This document shows positions 1-6,416 of a DNA stretch of 6,416 nucleotides, piece by piece. The stretch is from Burkholderiales bacterium. Lineage in GTDB: Bacteria; Pseudomonadota; Gammaproteobacteria; Burkholderiales; Burkholderiaceae_C. Position 1 is the first letter of the stretch. Each line of letters opens with the position of its first letter. Location: assembly GCA_006227785.1 (NCBI GenBank), contig SBFU01000146.1:1-6416 (forward strand), written 5' to 3'. The notes under the pieces were generated by a model. That model did no database searches, was not told where the DNA came from, and worked only from the letters and a program-made list of their open reading frames with translations. Made by a program: the position numbers and the translations under genes.

Positions 1-641
1 GCCTGCTCCATGGTGTGGCGCATGCCCATCTCGTCGATGTAGCGCATGTCGAACACCTCCAGACCCTGTTCGTGCACGAAGCGTTTCTCACCCGGGTCCA
101 CGCTGCGGATGCCGATCTGACGCACCTGCGCCGCACCAAGGGCAGGTCCCGGACCGCCCAGTTCGACCAGCTCAGCGGGGCCGTGGCCGCACAGGATGGC
201 GACCGGCATGCCGTGGATGTTGCCACTGGGCGTCAGGGTGGCGGTGTTGAAGTCGGCGTGGGCATCCAGCCAGAGCACCCGCAAGCGCCGACCCTGGGCC
301 CGGCAGTGGCGAGCCACTGCCCCGATCGAGCCGATGGCCAGGCAGTGGTCCCCGCCCATGACGATGGGCAACCGCTCTCCCGCCAGTTCGGCGGTCACGG
401 CCTGGTGCAGCGCCCGGTTCCAGGCCAGCACCTCGGGCAGGTGCCGGTGGCCGTCGACCGGCCCCTGCCAGGGGTTGGGTGGTCCGCCCAGGTTGCCCCG
501 GTCGGTCACCGCCAGTCCATGGTTTTCCAGCACGGTGGCCAGGCCGGCCACGCGCAAGGCTTCCGGGCCCATGGAGGCGCCGCGGGCGCCGGCGCCGATG
601 TCGGTGGGCACGCCGATGAGGCTGACTTGTGTGGGTGGCAT
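1..641 (-). CDS. rocF: Arginase, N-terminal two thirds (cut by left window edge)
   Basis: Manganese enzyme of the arginase/ureohydrolase family, cytosolic, hydrolysing L-arginine to L-ornithine and urea in arginine catabolism. Reading the minus strand from 641 gives 213 uninterrupted residues to the window edge. An N-terminal LIGVPTDIGAGARGASMGPEALR segment (residues 8-30) is typical of arginases. The metal-binding GGDH motif ends at His99. DAHADFN puts likely metal ligands at Asp126, His128 and Asp130, with Asn132 following. SGNIHGMP supplies His143, equivalent to the catalytic His141 of mammalian arginase. The second metal-site motif (SFDxDxxDP) would lie beyond the edge, as would roughly the last 100 residues of a usual ~300-residue protein. 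ATG at 641 is chosen because it places the conserved LIG strand close to the N-terminus; an in-frame ATG at 665 would add eight residues (MHRPHNAV). Neither start has a good Shine-Dalgarno. GGDH is followed by Cys100 where many arginases have Ser. Agmatinase is a less likely alternative, because NxHGMP and GARGASMGPEALR fit arginase better. Confidence 0.93.
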   Translation of the reverse strand, partial: MPPTQVSLIGVPTDIGAGARGASMGPEALRVAGLATVLENHGLAVTDRGNLGGPPNPWQGPVDGHRHLPEVLAWNRALHQAVTAELAGERLPIVMGGDHCLAIGSIGAVARHCRAQGRRLRVLWLDAHADFNTATLTPSGNIHGMPVAILCGHGPAELVELGGPGPALGAAQVRQIGIRSVDPGEKRFVHEQGLEVFDMRYIDEMGMRHTMEQ

Positions 642-750
642 GACGGCATTGTGGGGCCGATGCATCCCCGGCGCAGACAGGATTTGTCCGGAGTCGGGAG
701 CAGGGCCGGGCGCTGGCTGGGACAATCGCTCTGACTTCATTCATCGCAAC
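642..750. promoter_or_regulatory. Divergent intergenic region between arginase and the DUF6352-type gene
   Basis: This 109-bp gap separates two divergently transcribed genes and so should hold the promoters of both. I see no sigma-70 promoter with good matches in both boxes on either strand. An interrupted inverted repeat, TTGTCC at 684-689 and GGACAA at 720-725, is separated by 30 bp and could be chance. A GATGCATC palindrome (659-666) overlaps the alternative arginase start codon. The promoter role is inferred from gene orientation only. Confidence 0.35.
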
Positions 751-1842
751 ATGACGACTTCCCTGCCCAACAACCTGCCGTCGGTGGTCTGGCCCGGGTG
801 TGGCCAGCACCTGCTGCAATCCGACGCGAACGGCTGGCACCGACCCACCGACGACTATTGGCGCCTCTGGCTTGACCGCCCTGAGCTGGCACCGGTGGAC
901 GAGTCCTGCGCCGCCGAACGGCGTCTGCATGCACGCTTGCTGGCTGAGCCCGGGCGCACGGTGGCGGTCAGCGAGCTGGATGCGCTGGCCGATCGGGACG
1001 TGGCGGACAACTACGGCCATTTCCTGCGGCTGCGACAGGCGGTCTCCGGCGCCGGCACGCTGGAAGCCGCCTACCTGGGCTGGGTGCGTTCGCGCCGGTT
1101 CGATCTGCCCCCCCTGTTCATGGACCTGGTGGTGCAGGCGATCGTGGCACGCCTGCTGGCGGACCAGGACCATGCGCCGGTCTGGCGCGCTGCCGAACTG
1201 CTGTTCCGCCCCCAACGTGTGGCCGTGGTCGAGGGGCGCGTCCTGTGCGGTGACCGGCAGGGCCTGGACCAGATGCAGCAACACGGGGGTCTGGGCGAAC
1301 TGGGGCGCCTGCTGCGCGAGGGGGGTGTGGCCCTGTCCGAGGCGCAGATGCAGGTGCTGGACGAGTCGAACGCCGCCCGCTACCTGGCCGACCGGTGCCA
1401 CGACGACCGTCACCGTCACCTGCTCGACCTCACCCATGGCCTCACGCAGACGCTGTCGCACGGTCTGGTGCTGCAACTGGACAACGCCCGCTCCGGTCTG
1501 CGATCGCTGGCCCGGGTGCTGGAACTTTGGGTGGGCCATCTGCTGGGCCCGCGGGTTTCGATCCGTCCCGAGGCCCGGGTTGACGACCCCGCCTGGCGCT
1601 GGCACATCGGTCTGGATGCCCAGGCCAGCGCGCTGCTGGATGCGCTCTACCAGGGGCAGGTGCTGCCCGATGAGCGCATGCAGCGTCTGATCAGCCTGTT
1701 CCGCCTGGAATTTGACGACCCCTCGGTGGTCCAGGCCGACATGCGGGGGCGCCCGGTCTACCTGGGTCTGGCCATGGATGGGGAAGGCCTTCTGCGGCTC
1801 AAGCCGCAGAACCTGCTGCTCAACCTGCCGCTGCCAGCGTGA
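751..1842 (+). CDS. DUF6352-type conserved protein of unknown function
   Basis: The product has 363 residues, no signal peptide and no membrane segment, so it is probably cytosolic. I recognise it as resembling the uncharacterised DUF6352 family seen in Burkholderiales; this is from memory of the family pattern, not a search. Recognisable blocks are an N-terminal WPGCGQHLL and PTDDYWRLWLDRPEL region (residues 14-46), ESCAAERRLHARLL (51-64), LPPLFMDLVVQAIVARLL (119-136), ELLFRPQRV (149-157), LDLTHGL (225-231), ARSGLRSLARVLELWVGHLLG (246-266), DDPAWRWHIGLDA (278-290), and a C-terminal YLGLAMD plus KPQNLLLNLPL (337-361). No catalytic or ligand-binding motif that I know is visible. ATG at 751 is chosen because it puts the conserved WPGCG block near the N-terminus; the frame stays open further upstream but those codons run antisense to arginase. 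The start lacks a clear Shine-Dalgarno. The gene is divergent from arginase, and its last 23 bp overlap the 3' end of the convergent histidine kinase gene. Function is unknown. Confidence 0.85.
   Translation: MTTSLPNNLPSVVWPGCGQHLLQSDANGWHRPTDDYWRLWLDRPELAPVDESCAAERRLHARLLAEPGRTVAVSELDALADRDVADNYGHFLRLRQAVSGAGTLEAAYLGWVRSRRFDLPPLFMDLVVQAIVARLLADQDHAPVWRAAELLFRPQRVAVVEGRVLCGDRQGLDQMQQHGGLGELGRLLREGGVALSEAQMQVLDESNAARYLADRCHDDRHRHLLDLTHGLTQTLSHGLVLQLDNARSGLRSLARVLELWVGHLLGPRVSIRPEARVDDPAWRWHIGLDAQASALLDALYQGQVLPDERMQRLISLFRLEFDDPSVVQADMRGRPVYLGLAMDGEGLLRLKPQNLLLNLPLPA
1790..1811. terminator. Perfect inverted repeat at the convergent gene junction, possible non-canonical bidirectional terminator
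   Basis: The arms TTCTGCGGCT (1790-1799) and AGCCGCAGAA (1802-1811) are exact reverse complements around a central CA, so the RNA can form a 9-bp stem with a four-base loop on either strand. It lies 8 nt beyond the histidine kinase stop codon, in that gene's 3' untranslated RNA, and inside the last codons of the convergent DUF6352-type gene (LRLKPQN). No run of T follows it on either strand, so it is not a classical intrinsic terminator. It could stabilise the kinase mRNA 3' end or pause transcription. It could also be a by-product of the codons used. Confidence 0.4.
1820..1842. other. 23-bp convergent 3' overlap of the DUF6352-type gene and the kinase gene
   Basis: The plus-strand TGA at 1840-1842 and the minus-strand TGA at 1820-1822 define a tail-to-tail overlap in which both strands are coding: the plus strand encodes the end of NLPLPA and the minus strand the end of TLAAAG. 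No intergenic space remains for a terminator between the genes, so the two transcripts must be complementary over at least this stretch. Confidence 0.9.
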
Positions 1843-4800
1843 CGTGAAAGCGCGCGCCCTCGCCGGGTACGCTTTCAGCGCGGATGCGCCCGCCCATGCG
1901 GTTCACGGCCTTGTTCACCATGGCCAGCCCGATGCCGGTGCCCGGAATCTGGTCCTGGCGGTGCAGCCGCTGGAACATGCCGAAGATGCGGTCATGGTGT
2001 TTCATGTCGAAACCCATGCCGTTGTCGGCCACTTCGATGTCCACCAGACCGTCCGACGCCCGTGCCCGGATGCGGATCTGCGGTGAACGCTCGGCGGGGG
2101 TGAATTTCACCGCGTTGTCGATCAGGTTGCGCAGCACCATGGTCAGGCCCCGGGGGTCGGCGGCCACCTGCAGATCGGCGGGCACATCGATCAGGACCTG
2201 ACCCTGGCGTTCATCCAGCGCGTCCTGCACGGTCCCCACCACGCTGCGCACCAGCGGCTCCAGCGGCACCGGCGTCACCTGCTCGGTCATCTGCTCCAGG
2301 CGGGCGTAGGCCAGCAGATCGCTGATCAGCTGCGACATGTGCATGGTCGCCCGCTGGATGCGGCGCAGGTACTCGCGACCCTGGGTATCGAGCTGGCCGG
2401 CGTGTTCCTCCAGCAGCAGCGCACTGAAGCCTTCGATGCCGCGCAAAGGGGTGCGCAGATCGTGCGAGGCTGAGTAGGTGAACGACTCCAGCTCGCGGTT
2501 GACCGCCTGGAGCTGCATCACGCTCGCTTCCAGCTGGTTCGTCCGCTCGGCCACCTTCGCCTCCAGGCCCTCGGTCAGTGCCTGAATCTGTTCTTCCGCT
2601 TCCACGCGCAGGCGGATGTTCACCAGCATCTGGGCGAACAGCCGCAGCAGGGTGGTTTCTTCCTCGGCGTAATCGTGGGTGCTGCGCACCGAATCCAGCC
2701 CCACGAAACCCAGACACCGGTCGCCATGGGAGAGCGGGATGGCCATCAGACTCTGGATGCCTTGCGAGCTGAGCAGGTCGCGCAGATTGCCCGGCTCAAG
2801 TGCAGCCACGTCGGGTACGTGCATGACCTGGTCGATGCGGTGAAACGCGATCCAGTCGGGAATCATCTCGAACGGCAGGTCCTGCAGGTTGTCGATCTCC
2901 GGACTGACCCCTTCGCCGCACCACTCATGGGTGTTGGAGGCGGTTTCGGCCTCCATGTCGTAGTCGAACAGGTAGGCCCGGTCGGCGTCGACGAATCGGC
3001 CCATGTCGCCCAGGGCTTCATTGATGGCGCGGTCGGCTTCATGGATCGGCAGGTTGATGAAGCGGTTGGCCAGGCTGAAGAGCAGCAGCACAAAGGCGTT
3101 CAGGCGTTCGCGTTCTCGCTGGGCGGTCTGCTGCTCGGTGGTGTCACGCACCAGGAACATGCACTGGTCGCCGCCCGGCAGCCAGGCCAGACGTGCGCTG
3201 AAGTGGTGCCGACCATCTGGAAGGTCGAGCTGGTAGTCCACCTCCTGCATGCCTTCTGTCCAAGCACGGTCCATGGCCTCGCGGAAGCGTTCGGTCAGGT
3301 CGGCGGGCATCACTTCACCCATGGTCTTGCCCAGGAAGGTGTCCGGTGACCGGTAGAGGCGGTCGTGGCTGCCCGACTGGTAGAACACGAAGCGCTCCTG
3401 TCCGTCGACCACGAACAGCATGTCCTGCAGCACACCAAACACCTGTTCGAGCATGGCGCTGCGTTCACGTGCCGTGGCCTGGGCCTGCTTGAGTTCCGTG
3501 ACATCCAGGCAGGACCCGATGTAGCCGATGAATCGGTTGTCGGCGTCGTAACGGGGGGTCCCCTGCTCGAGCAGCCAACGGTATTCGCCCTGGGCGTTGA
3601 GCTCACGGTACTCGGTGGTGTAAGGCTCGCGCTCGTCGAAGGCCTCGGTGTAGATGAGCTCGCAGGTGTCCAGGTCATCGGGGTGGATGCGCTGGCGCCA
3701 GCCGTCACCCAGCTGCTGTTCCAGGGTTTGCCCGAGCATGTCCAGCCAGCGCTGGCTGACCCAGGTGCAGGCCTTGTTGACATCGCTGGTCCAGAACATG
3801 GCCGATGACGCGTCGGTCAGCGTTTCCAGGTGCTTGAGGGTCTGGCGCTGGGCTTCCTCGAGCGCCTTGCGGTCGCTGATGTCGAATGCGGTACCCGCCA
3901 TGTAGTTGACGCGGCCACTGGCGTCGCGCAGGCCGCTGCCCTGGGCATCGAACCAGTGCCAGGTGCCGCTGGCATCGCGGGCCCGGAATTCCGTGTGGAA
4001 ACCGGTCTCTCCCTTCAGAAAGCGGCGCAGCTGCCAGCGCAGCCGCGGCAGGTCTTCCGGATGCACGATGTCGCCGAAGACCTGGTCCAGCCGCGCCTCA
4101 GGCGCCACCTGGTGTCCCAGCCTGACAAAGAGCTCGCGACCCGGGCTGAAATCGCCCTTGTCAAAGTCCCATTCCCACACCTGGCCGCGGGCCGCCGCCA
4201 GCCGGAACCGCAGCTCGCTGCGGGCCAGGGCTTCCTCGGCATGCTTGCGTTCGGTGACGTCGCGGAACATGAGCAGCACACGCTCCTCGCCGTTGACCCG
4301 CACCAGCTCGGCACTGAATCGCACATCGATGGTCCCGCCATCGCGTCGCAGTCCGACGGCCTCCGCGTCGCGGATGGTGCCGCCCGTCCTCAACTGCTGC
4401 TGCATGCGCTGGCGATCAGCGGGCCACTTCCACAGACCCAGCTCCAACGACGTTCGTCCGATCATGTCGTCCCTGGGGTGGTCGAACAGTTCGCAGAAGG
4501 CATCGTTGACCAGCAGCAGGCGGCCGGTGTCCACCTCACTGAGCGACATGGCTTCCGGTGCCGACTGGAAAACAGACTCGAACAGCCGTTGGGCCGACTC
4601 CCGTTGCTGCTCGACCGCCTGCCGTTCGGTGATGTCGCGGGTGAGCACCAGCACGGTGGGTGCCTCGCCGGGCAGGGAGGGTTCCAGGCGTGCCTGGGCT
4701 TCCCAGTGGCGCAATCCGTGCGGCCCCGGGTAGGAGAAACAGACGGTTTCGCTCTGGCCGGTGGAAAAAACCCGGTCCAGGCAGGCCATCCACGTGTTGG

Positions 4801-5899
4801 CGATCGGCTCCGGAGTACCGATTTCGCGGACCGTGCGCCCGATCATGTCCTCGGGCTTGAGGCCATTGGCCGACTCGATCGCCGGGTTGACGTAGAGGCA
4901 GCGGCCATCGCGGTCGTAGCGCGTCACCACGTCGGGCAGGTGGCTGGCCAGGGTCTGGAAGTGGCGTTCACTGCGGCGCAGTGCAAGCACCGAACGGTCC
5001 AGGCGCCAAGCACCCCAGGCCATGGCGACGGCCACCAGCAGGGTGAGCAGGCCGGCCCAGGGCAGTACCGTGGTCCATTCGCTCAGCACGCCCTGGGTTC
5101 CCAGGGCATAGACGAGCATCAGCCGATGGGCCTCGCCCTGCAGTTGCTGGTAGCCCACGATGCGGTGGATGCCATCAATCCGCGCCGTCGCGTGGAACAC
5201 CCCCGACGGGTGCTTAGCCACCGCTTCGGCCAGGTGGCCACGCAGGTTCATGCCCTGTTCACTTTCGACCAGGGGGTGGCGAGCGAGCACCGTGGTGGAA
5301 CCGTCGTCTTCCAGGCGGAACAGGCTCATGCTGCTGCCCGGTGGCATGCCCTCTGACGCAAAACGGTCAAGCACGGCCTGACGCGAGAGCCTGACTACGT
5401 AACCAGCGCTGTCAGCGTCGGGCGACAGCCGCCAGACCAGGGGTATCGCCCAGGCATCGCCGGCCTGCGTGGGCAGTCCGGGCCGCCACTCGCCAGCGGG
5501 GCCGACGACGCTGTCCATCACAGGCACCCGCTCCAGCTCGAAGGGCAGGTTCAGCGATGCCACCAGGTGCCGCTGGTCGCCGAGCAGGTCGCCAGAAGGC
5601 GGTTCCTGTGATCGCTCCACCACCTCGATGGCGGCCCTGGCCAGGCGCAGCGACTGGTCCAGTTCGGTGGCCAGGCGCAGGACCTCTCTTTTCGCCTGGG
5701 CTTCGGCCCGATCCAGGCTGGCACTGCGCTGGGCCATCATCAGGCCGGCCGAGAGCAGCATCAGCAGCGCCAGCGCCATGGCCGCCATCGCTCCCAGCCA
5801 GATCCTGCCTTGCGTGGCTGGTCCGCCGGGGTGGGCGATGCCCCCTTGCGCGTGCCTGCCAGGCCTGCGGGAGGTGCTCGCGGTGTCGGAAGGGGGCAT
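1820..5899 (-). CDS. Membrane-bound sensor histidine kinase with five PAS domains and a GAF domain
   Basis: Sensor kinase of a two-component system, 1359 residues, in the inner membrane; it should autophosphorylate on histidine and pass the phosphate to an unidentified response regulator. Order: basic N-terminus; transmembrane helix ~33-56; periplasmic region ~57-277, resembling a short PDC/Cache sensor (GSSMSLFRLEDDGSTTVLARHP, 188-209, then VFHATARIDGIHRIVGY); second transmembrane helix ~278-298; PAS domains at about 312-427, 438-552, 562-678, 688-805 and 814-925, the first four ending in the PAC-type signature D(I/V)(T/S)(E/D)RK or similar and the fifth in RDTTEQQ; GAF domain ~935-1097; coiled-coil linker ~1098-1140; HisKA ~1137-1202 with phospho-acceptor His1146 in SHDLRTPLR; HATPase with N box NLIDNAVKFT (1258-1267), G1 DNGMGF (1292-1297), F box near 1305-1310 and G2 GTGIGLA (1320-1326). 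The kinase motifs look intact. There is no receiver or Hpt domain. ATG 5899 is the first start after an in-frame stop but has no Shine-Dalgarno; Met38 at 5788, with GGGAG just upstream, is an alternative that keeps most of the first helix. The stimulus cannot be read from the sequence. Confidence 0.93.
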   Translation of the reverse strand: MPPSDTASTSRRPGRHAQGGIAHPGGPATQGRIWLGAMAAMALALLMLLSAGLMMAQRSASLDRAEAQAKREVLRLATELDQSLRLARAAIEVVERSQEPPSGDLLGDQRHLVASLNLPFELERVPVMDSVVGPAGEWRPGLPTQAGDAWAIPLVWRLSPDADSAGYVVRLSRQAVLDRFASEGMPPGSSMSLFRLEDDGSTTVLARHPLVESEQGMNLRGHLAEAVAKHPSGVFHATARIDGIHRIVGYQQLQGEAHRLMLVYALGTQGVLSEWTTVLPWAGLLTLLVAVAMAWGAWRLDRSVLALRRSERHFQTLASHLPDVVTRYDRDGRCLYVNPAIESANGLKPEDMIGRTVREIGTPEPIANTWMACLDRVFSTGQSETVCFSYPGPHGLRHWEAQARLEPSLPGEAPTVLVLTRDITERQAVEQQRESAQRLFESVFQSAPEAMSLSEVDTGRLLLVNDAFCELFDHPRDDMIGRTSLELGLWKWPADRQRMQQQLRTGGTIRDAEAVGLRRDGGTIDVRFSAELVRVNGEERVLLMFRDVTERKHAEEALARSELRFRLAAARGQVWEWDFDKGDFSPGRELFVRLGHQVAPEARLDQVFGDIVHPEDLPRLRWQLRRFLKGETGFHTEFRARDASGTWHWFDAQGSGLRDASGRVNYMAGTAFDISDRKALEEAQRQTLKHLETLTDASSAMFWTSDVNKACTWVSQRWLDMLGQTLEQQLGDGWRQRIHPDDLDTCELIYTEAFDEREPYTTEYRELNAQGEYRWLLEQGTPRYDADNRFIGYIGSCLDVTELKQAQATARERSAMLEQVFGVLQDMLFVVDGQERFVFYQSGSHDRLYRSPDTFLGKTMGEVMPADLTERFREAMDRAWTEGMQEVDYQLDLPDGRHHFSARLAWLPGGDQCMFLVRDTTEQQTAQRERERLNAFVLLLFSLANRFINLPIHEADRAINEALGDMGRFVDADRAYLFDYDMEAETASNTHEWCGEGVSPEIDNLQDLPFEMIPDWIAFHRIDQVMHVPDVAALEPGNLRDLLSSQGIQSLMAIPLSHGDRCLGFVGLDSVRSTHDYAEEETTLLRLFAQMLVNIRLRVEAEEQIQALTEGLEAKVAERTNQLEASVMQLQAVNRELESFTYSASHDLRTPLRGIEGFSALLLEEHAGQLDTQGREYLRRIQRATMHMSQLISDLLAYARLEQMTEQVTPVPLEPLVRSVVGTVQDALDERQGQVLIDVPADLQVAADPRGLTMVLRNLIDNAVKFTPAERSPQIRIRARASDGLVDIEVADNGMGFDMKHHDRIFGMFQRLHRQDQIPGTGIGLAMVNKAVNRMGGRIRAESVPGEGARFHVTLAAAG

Positions 5900-5922
5900 G
5901 GGGCTGTGGGCGTGTCTTCACC

Positions 5923-5939
5923 GGCGCCCCCAGGGCGCC
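5923..5939. promoter_or_regulatory. Strong GC hairpin in the leader of the histidine kinase gene
   Basis: GGCGCCC (5923-5929) and GGGCGCC (5933-5939) are exact reverse complements around a three-base loop, giving a 7-bp all-G/C stem. It sits 23 nt upstream of the kinase ATG at 5899, in the 142-bp gap behind the mutase gene. No T tract follows on the minus strand, so it is a poor intrinsic terminator. It could act as structure in the kinase leader or slow read-through from the mutase gene. A -10-like TAGACT lies just upstream (minus strand, 5954-5949), but I see no convincing -35 box. Role inferred. Confidence 0.35.
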
Positions 5940-6024
5940 TGCGATGGCAGTCTAGCAGGCAGCTTGCGTCCCCAGCCCTTGATCTGACCGGGAAAACCGG
6001 CGCAGTTGCCCGGACGGTTCCGAT

Positions 6025-6037
6025 CGCCTTTCAGGCG
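6025..6037. terminator. Short hairpin just after the mutase stop codon, weak terminator candidate
   Basis: On the minus strand, CGCCT-GAA-AGGCG begins 4 nt after the mutase TGA (6044-6042). The stem is only 5 bp with a three-base loop, and no T run follows. If termination happens here it would more likely be Rho-dependent; otherwise transcription may continue towards the kinase gene. Confidence 0.2.
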
Positions 6038-6041
6038 GTGC

Positions 6042-6416
6042 TCACATGCTGCGCCGGTACTGACCGCCCACCTCGAACAGCGCGCCCGTGATCTGACCCA
6101 GGGAACAGACCCGTACCGCGTCCATCAGCACATCGAACACGTTGGTGTTGTCGATGACCGCCTGTTTCAGGCGGGCCAACATGGCTGGCGCTTCGGCGGC
6201 GTGTCGGGCGTGGAAGTCGTTCAATCGTGCCAGCTGGGACTGCTTTTCCTCCTCGGTCGAGCGCGCCAGCTCGATGGACTCGGGCACCGGGTCGCCGTGC
6301 GGGTTGCGGAAGGTGTTGACACCGATGATGGGGTACTCGCCGGTGTGCTTGAGCATCTCGTAGTGCATGCTCTCTTCCTGGATCTTGCTGCGCTGGTAGC
6401 CGGTCTCCATGGCACC
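6042..6416 (-). CDS. icmF: Fused isobutyryl/methylmalonyl-type acyl-CoA mutase, C-terminal end (cut by right window edge)
   Basis: Coenzyme B12-dependent carbon-skeleton mutase, interconverting short acyl-CoAs such as isobutyryl-CoA and n-butyryl-CoA in the cytosol. Only the last 124 residues are visible; the frame is open to the window edge, so the ATG at 6410 (GAMETGYQR) is an internal methionine. Diagnostic stretches are METGYQRSKIQEESMHYE and GEYPIIGVNTFRNP, matching the end of the substrate-binding barrel in the methylmalonyl-CoA mutase superfamily, and the C-terminus VCSLGQITGALFEVGGQYRRSM, which I associate with the fused IcmF form carrying a B12 domain and a GTPase chaperone ahead of the mutase part. 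Those upstream domains are outside the window, so the fusion is inferred from the tail. A stand-alone methylmalonyl-CoA mutase large subunit is less likely because this tail differs from its usual ending. The gene is followed in the same direction by the sensor kinase gene 142 bp downstream. Confidence 0.82.
   Translation of the reverse strand, partial: GAMETGYQRSKIQEESMHYEMLKHTGEYPIIGVNTFRNPHGDPVPESIELARSTEEEKQSQLARLNDFHARHAAEAPAMLARLKQAVIDNTNVFDVLMDAVRVCSLGQITGALFEVGGQYRRSM

Noticed and set aside
15..734. Plus-strand open frame of 239 codons opposite arginase
   Set aside because: The minus strand here encodes arginase with all expected motifs; this frame is its antisense shadow.
722..749. 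Minus-strand promoter candidate for arginase: TTGCGA, 16 bp, GATTGT
   Set aside because: The -35 matches consensus at four of six positions but the -10 at only three of six, which is not better than expected by chance.
172..1605. Long minus-strand open frame of 477 codons spanning the arginase/DUF6352-type junction
   Set aside because: It runs antisense to the DUF6352-type gene and then out of frame through arginase; the translation is rich in R, P, G, H and Q with no family motifs, as expected of a shadow frame in GC-rich DNA.
3120..4640. Recurring similar short sequences (for example CGGTGATGTCGCGG and CGGTGACGTCGCGG) within the kinase gene
   Set aside because: They encode the repeated D(I/V)TER-type signature at the ends of PAS domains, so the similarity follows from the protein motif and is not a DNA repeat element.
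3830..5356. Plus-strand open frame of 508 codons opposite the kinase gene
   Set aside because: Its codons are the reverse complement of intact PAS domain coding sequence, and the product shows no recognisable domain. It is explained by the high GC content.
5949..5954. -10-like TAGACT on the minus strand upstream of the kinase gene
   Set aside because: No acceptable -35 hexamer lies 16-18 bp upstream, so I mention it only within the leader annotation and do not call a promoter.

Overview
The window looks like a piece of ordinary chromosome from a GC-rich betaproteobacterium, most likely of the order Burkholderiales. This rests on the strong G/C preference at third codon positions, the close resemblance of the arginase and fused acyl-CoA mutase fragments to Burkholderiales proteins, and a conserved hypothetical protein of a family I associate with that order. 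I see no insertion sequence, integrase, tRNA, CRISPR array, phage gene or tract of foreign composition.

Layout from left to right. Positions 1-641, minus strand: the N-terminal two thirds of an arginase (rocF), cut by the left edge. Positions 642-750: a short divergent intergenic region. Positions 751-1842, plus strand: a 363-residue cytosolic protein that I assign to the uncharacterised DUF6352 family. Positions 1820-5899, minus strand: a very large membrane-bound sensor histidine kinase of 1359 residues, convergent with the previous gene and overlapping its 3' end by 23 bp. Positions 5900-6041: an intergenic stretch with a strong GC hairpin. Positions 6042-6416, minus strand: the C-terminal end of a coenzyme B12-dependent fused acyl-CoA mutase of the IcmF type, cut by the right edge.

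The genes do not form an obvious single pathway. Arginase hydrolyses arginine to ornithine and urea. The mutase isomerises branched and linear short acyl-CoA thioesters. The kinase is an orphan signal-transduction protein: no response regulator is encoded beside it and it carries no receiver domain of its own. The kinase and the mutase gene point the same way with about 140 bp between them, so read-through is possible but not demonstrated.

The most notable points are the kinase's sensory architecture (a periplasmic domain, five PAS domains and a GAF domain ahead of the kinase core), the convergent 3' overlap beside a perfect inverted repeat, and the uncharacterised but apparently conserved DUF6352-type protein. 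I found no convincing evidence of a previously undescribed multi-gene system.
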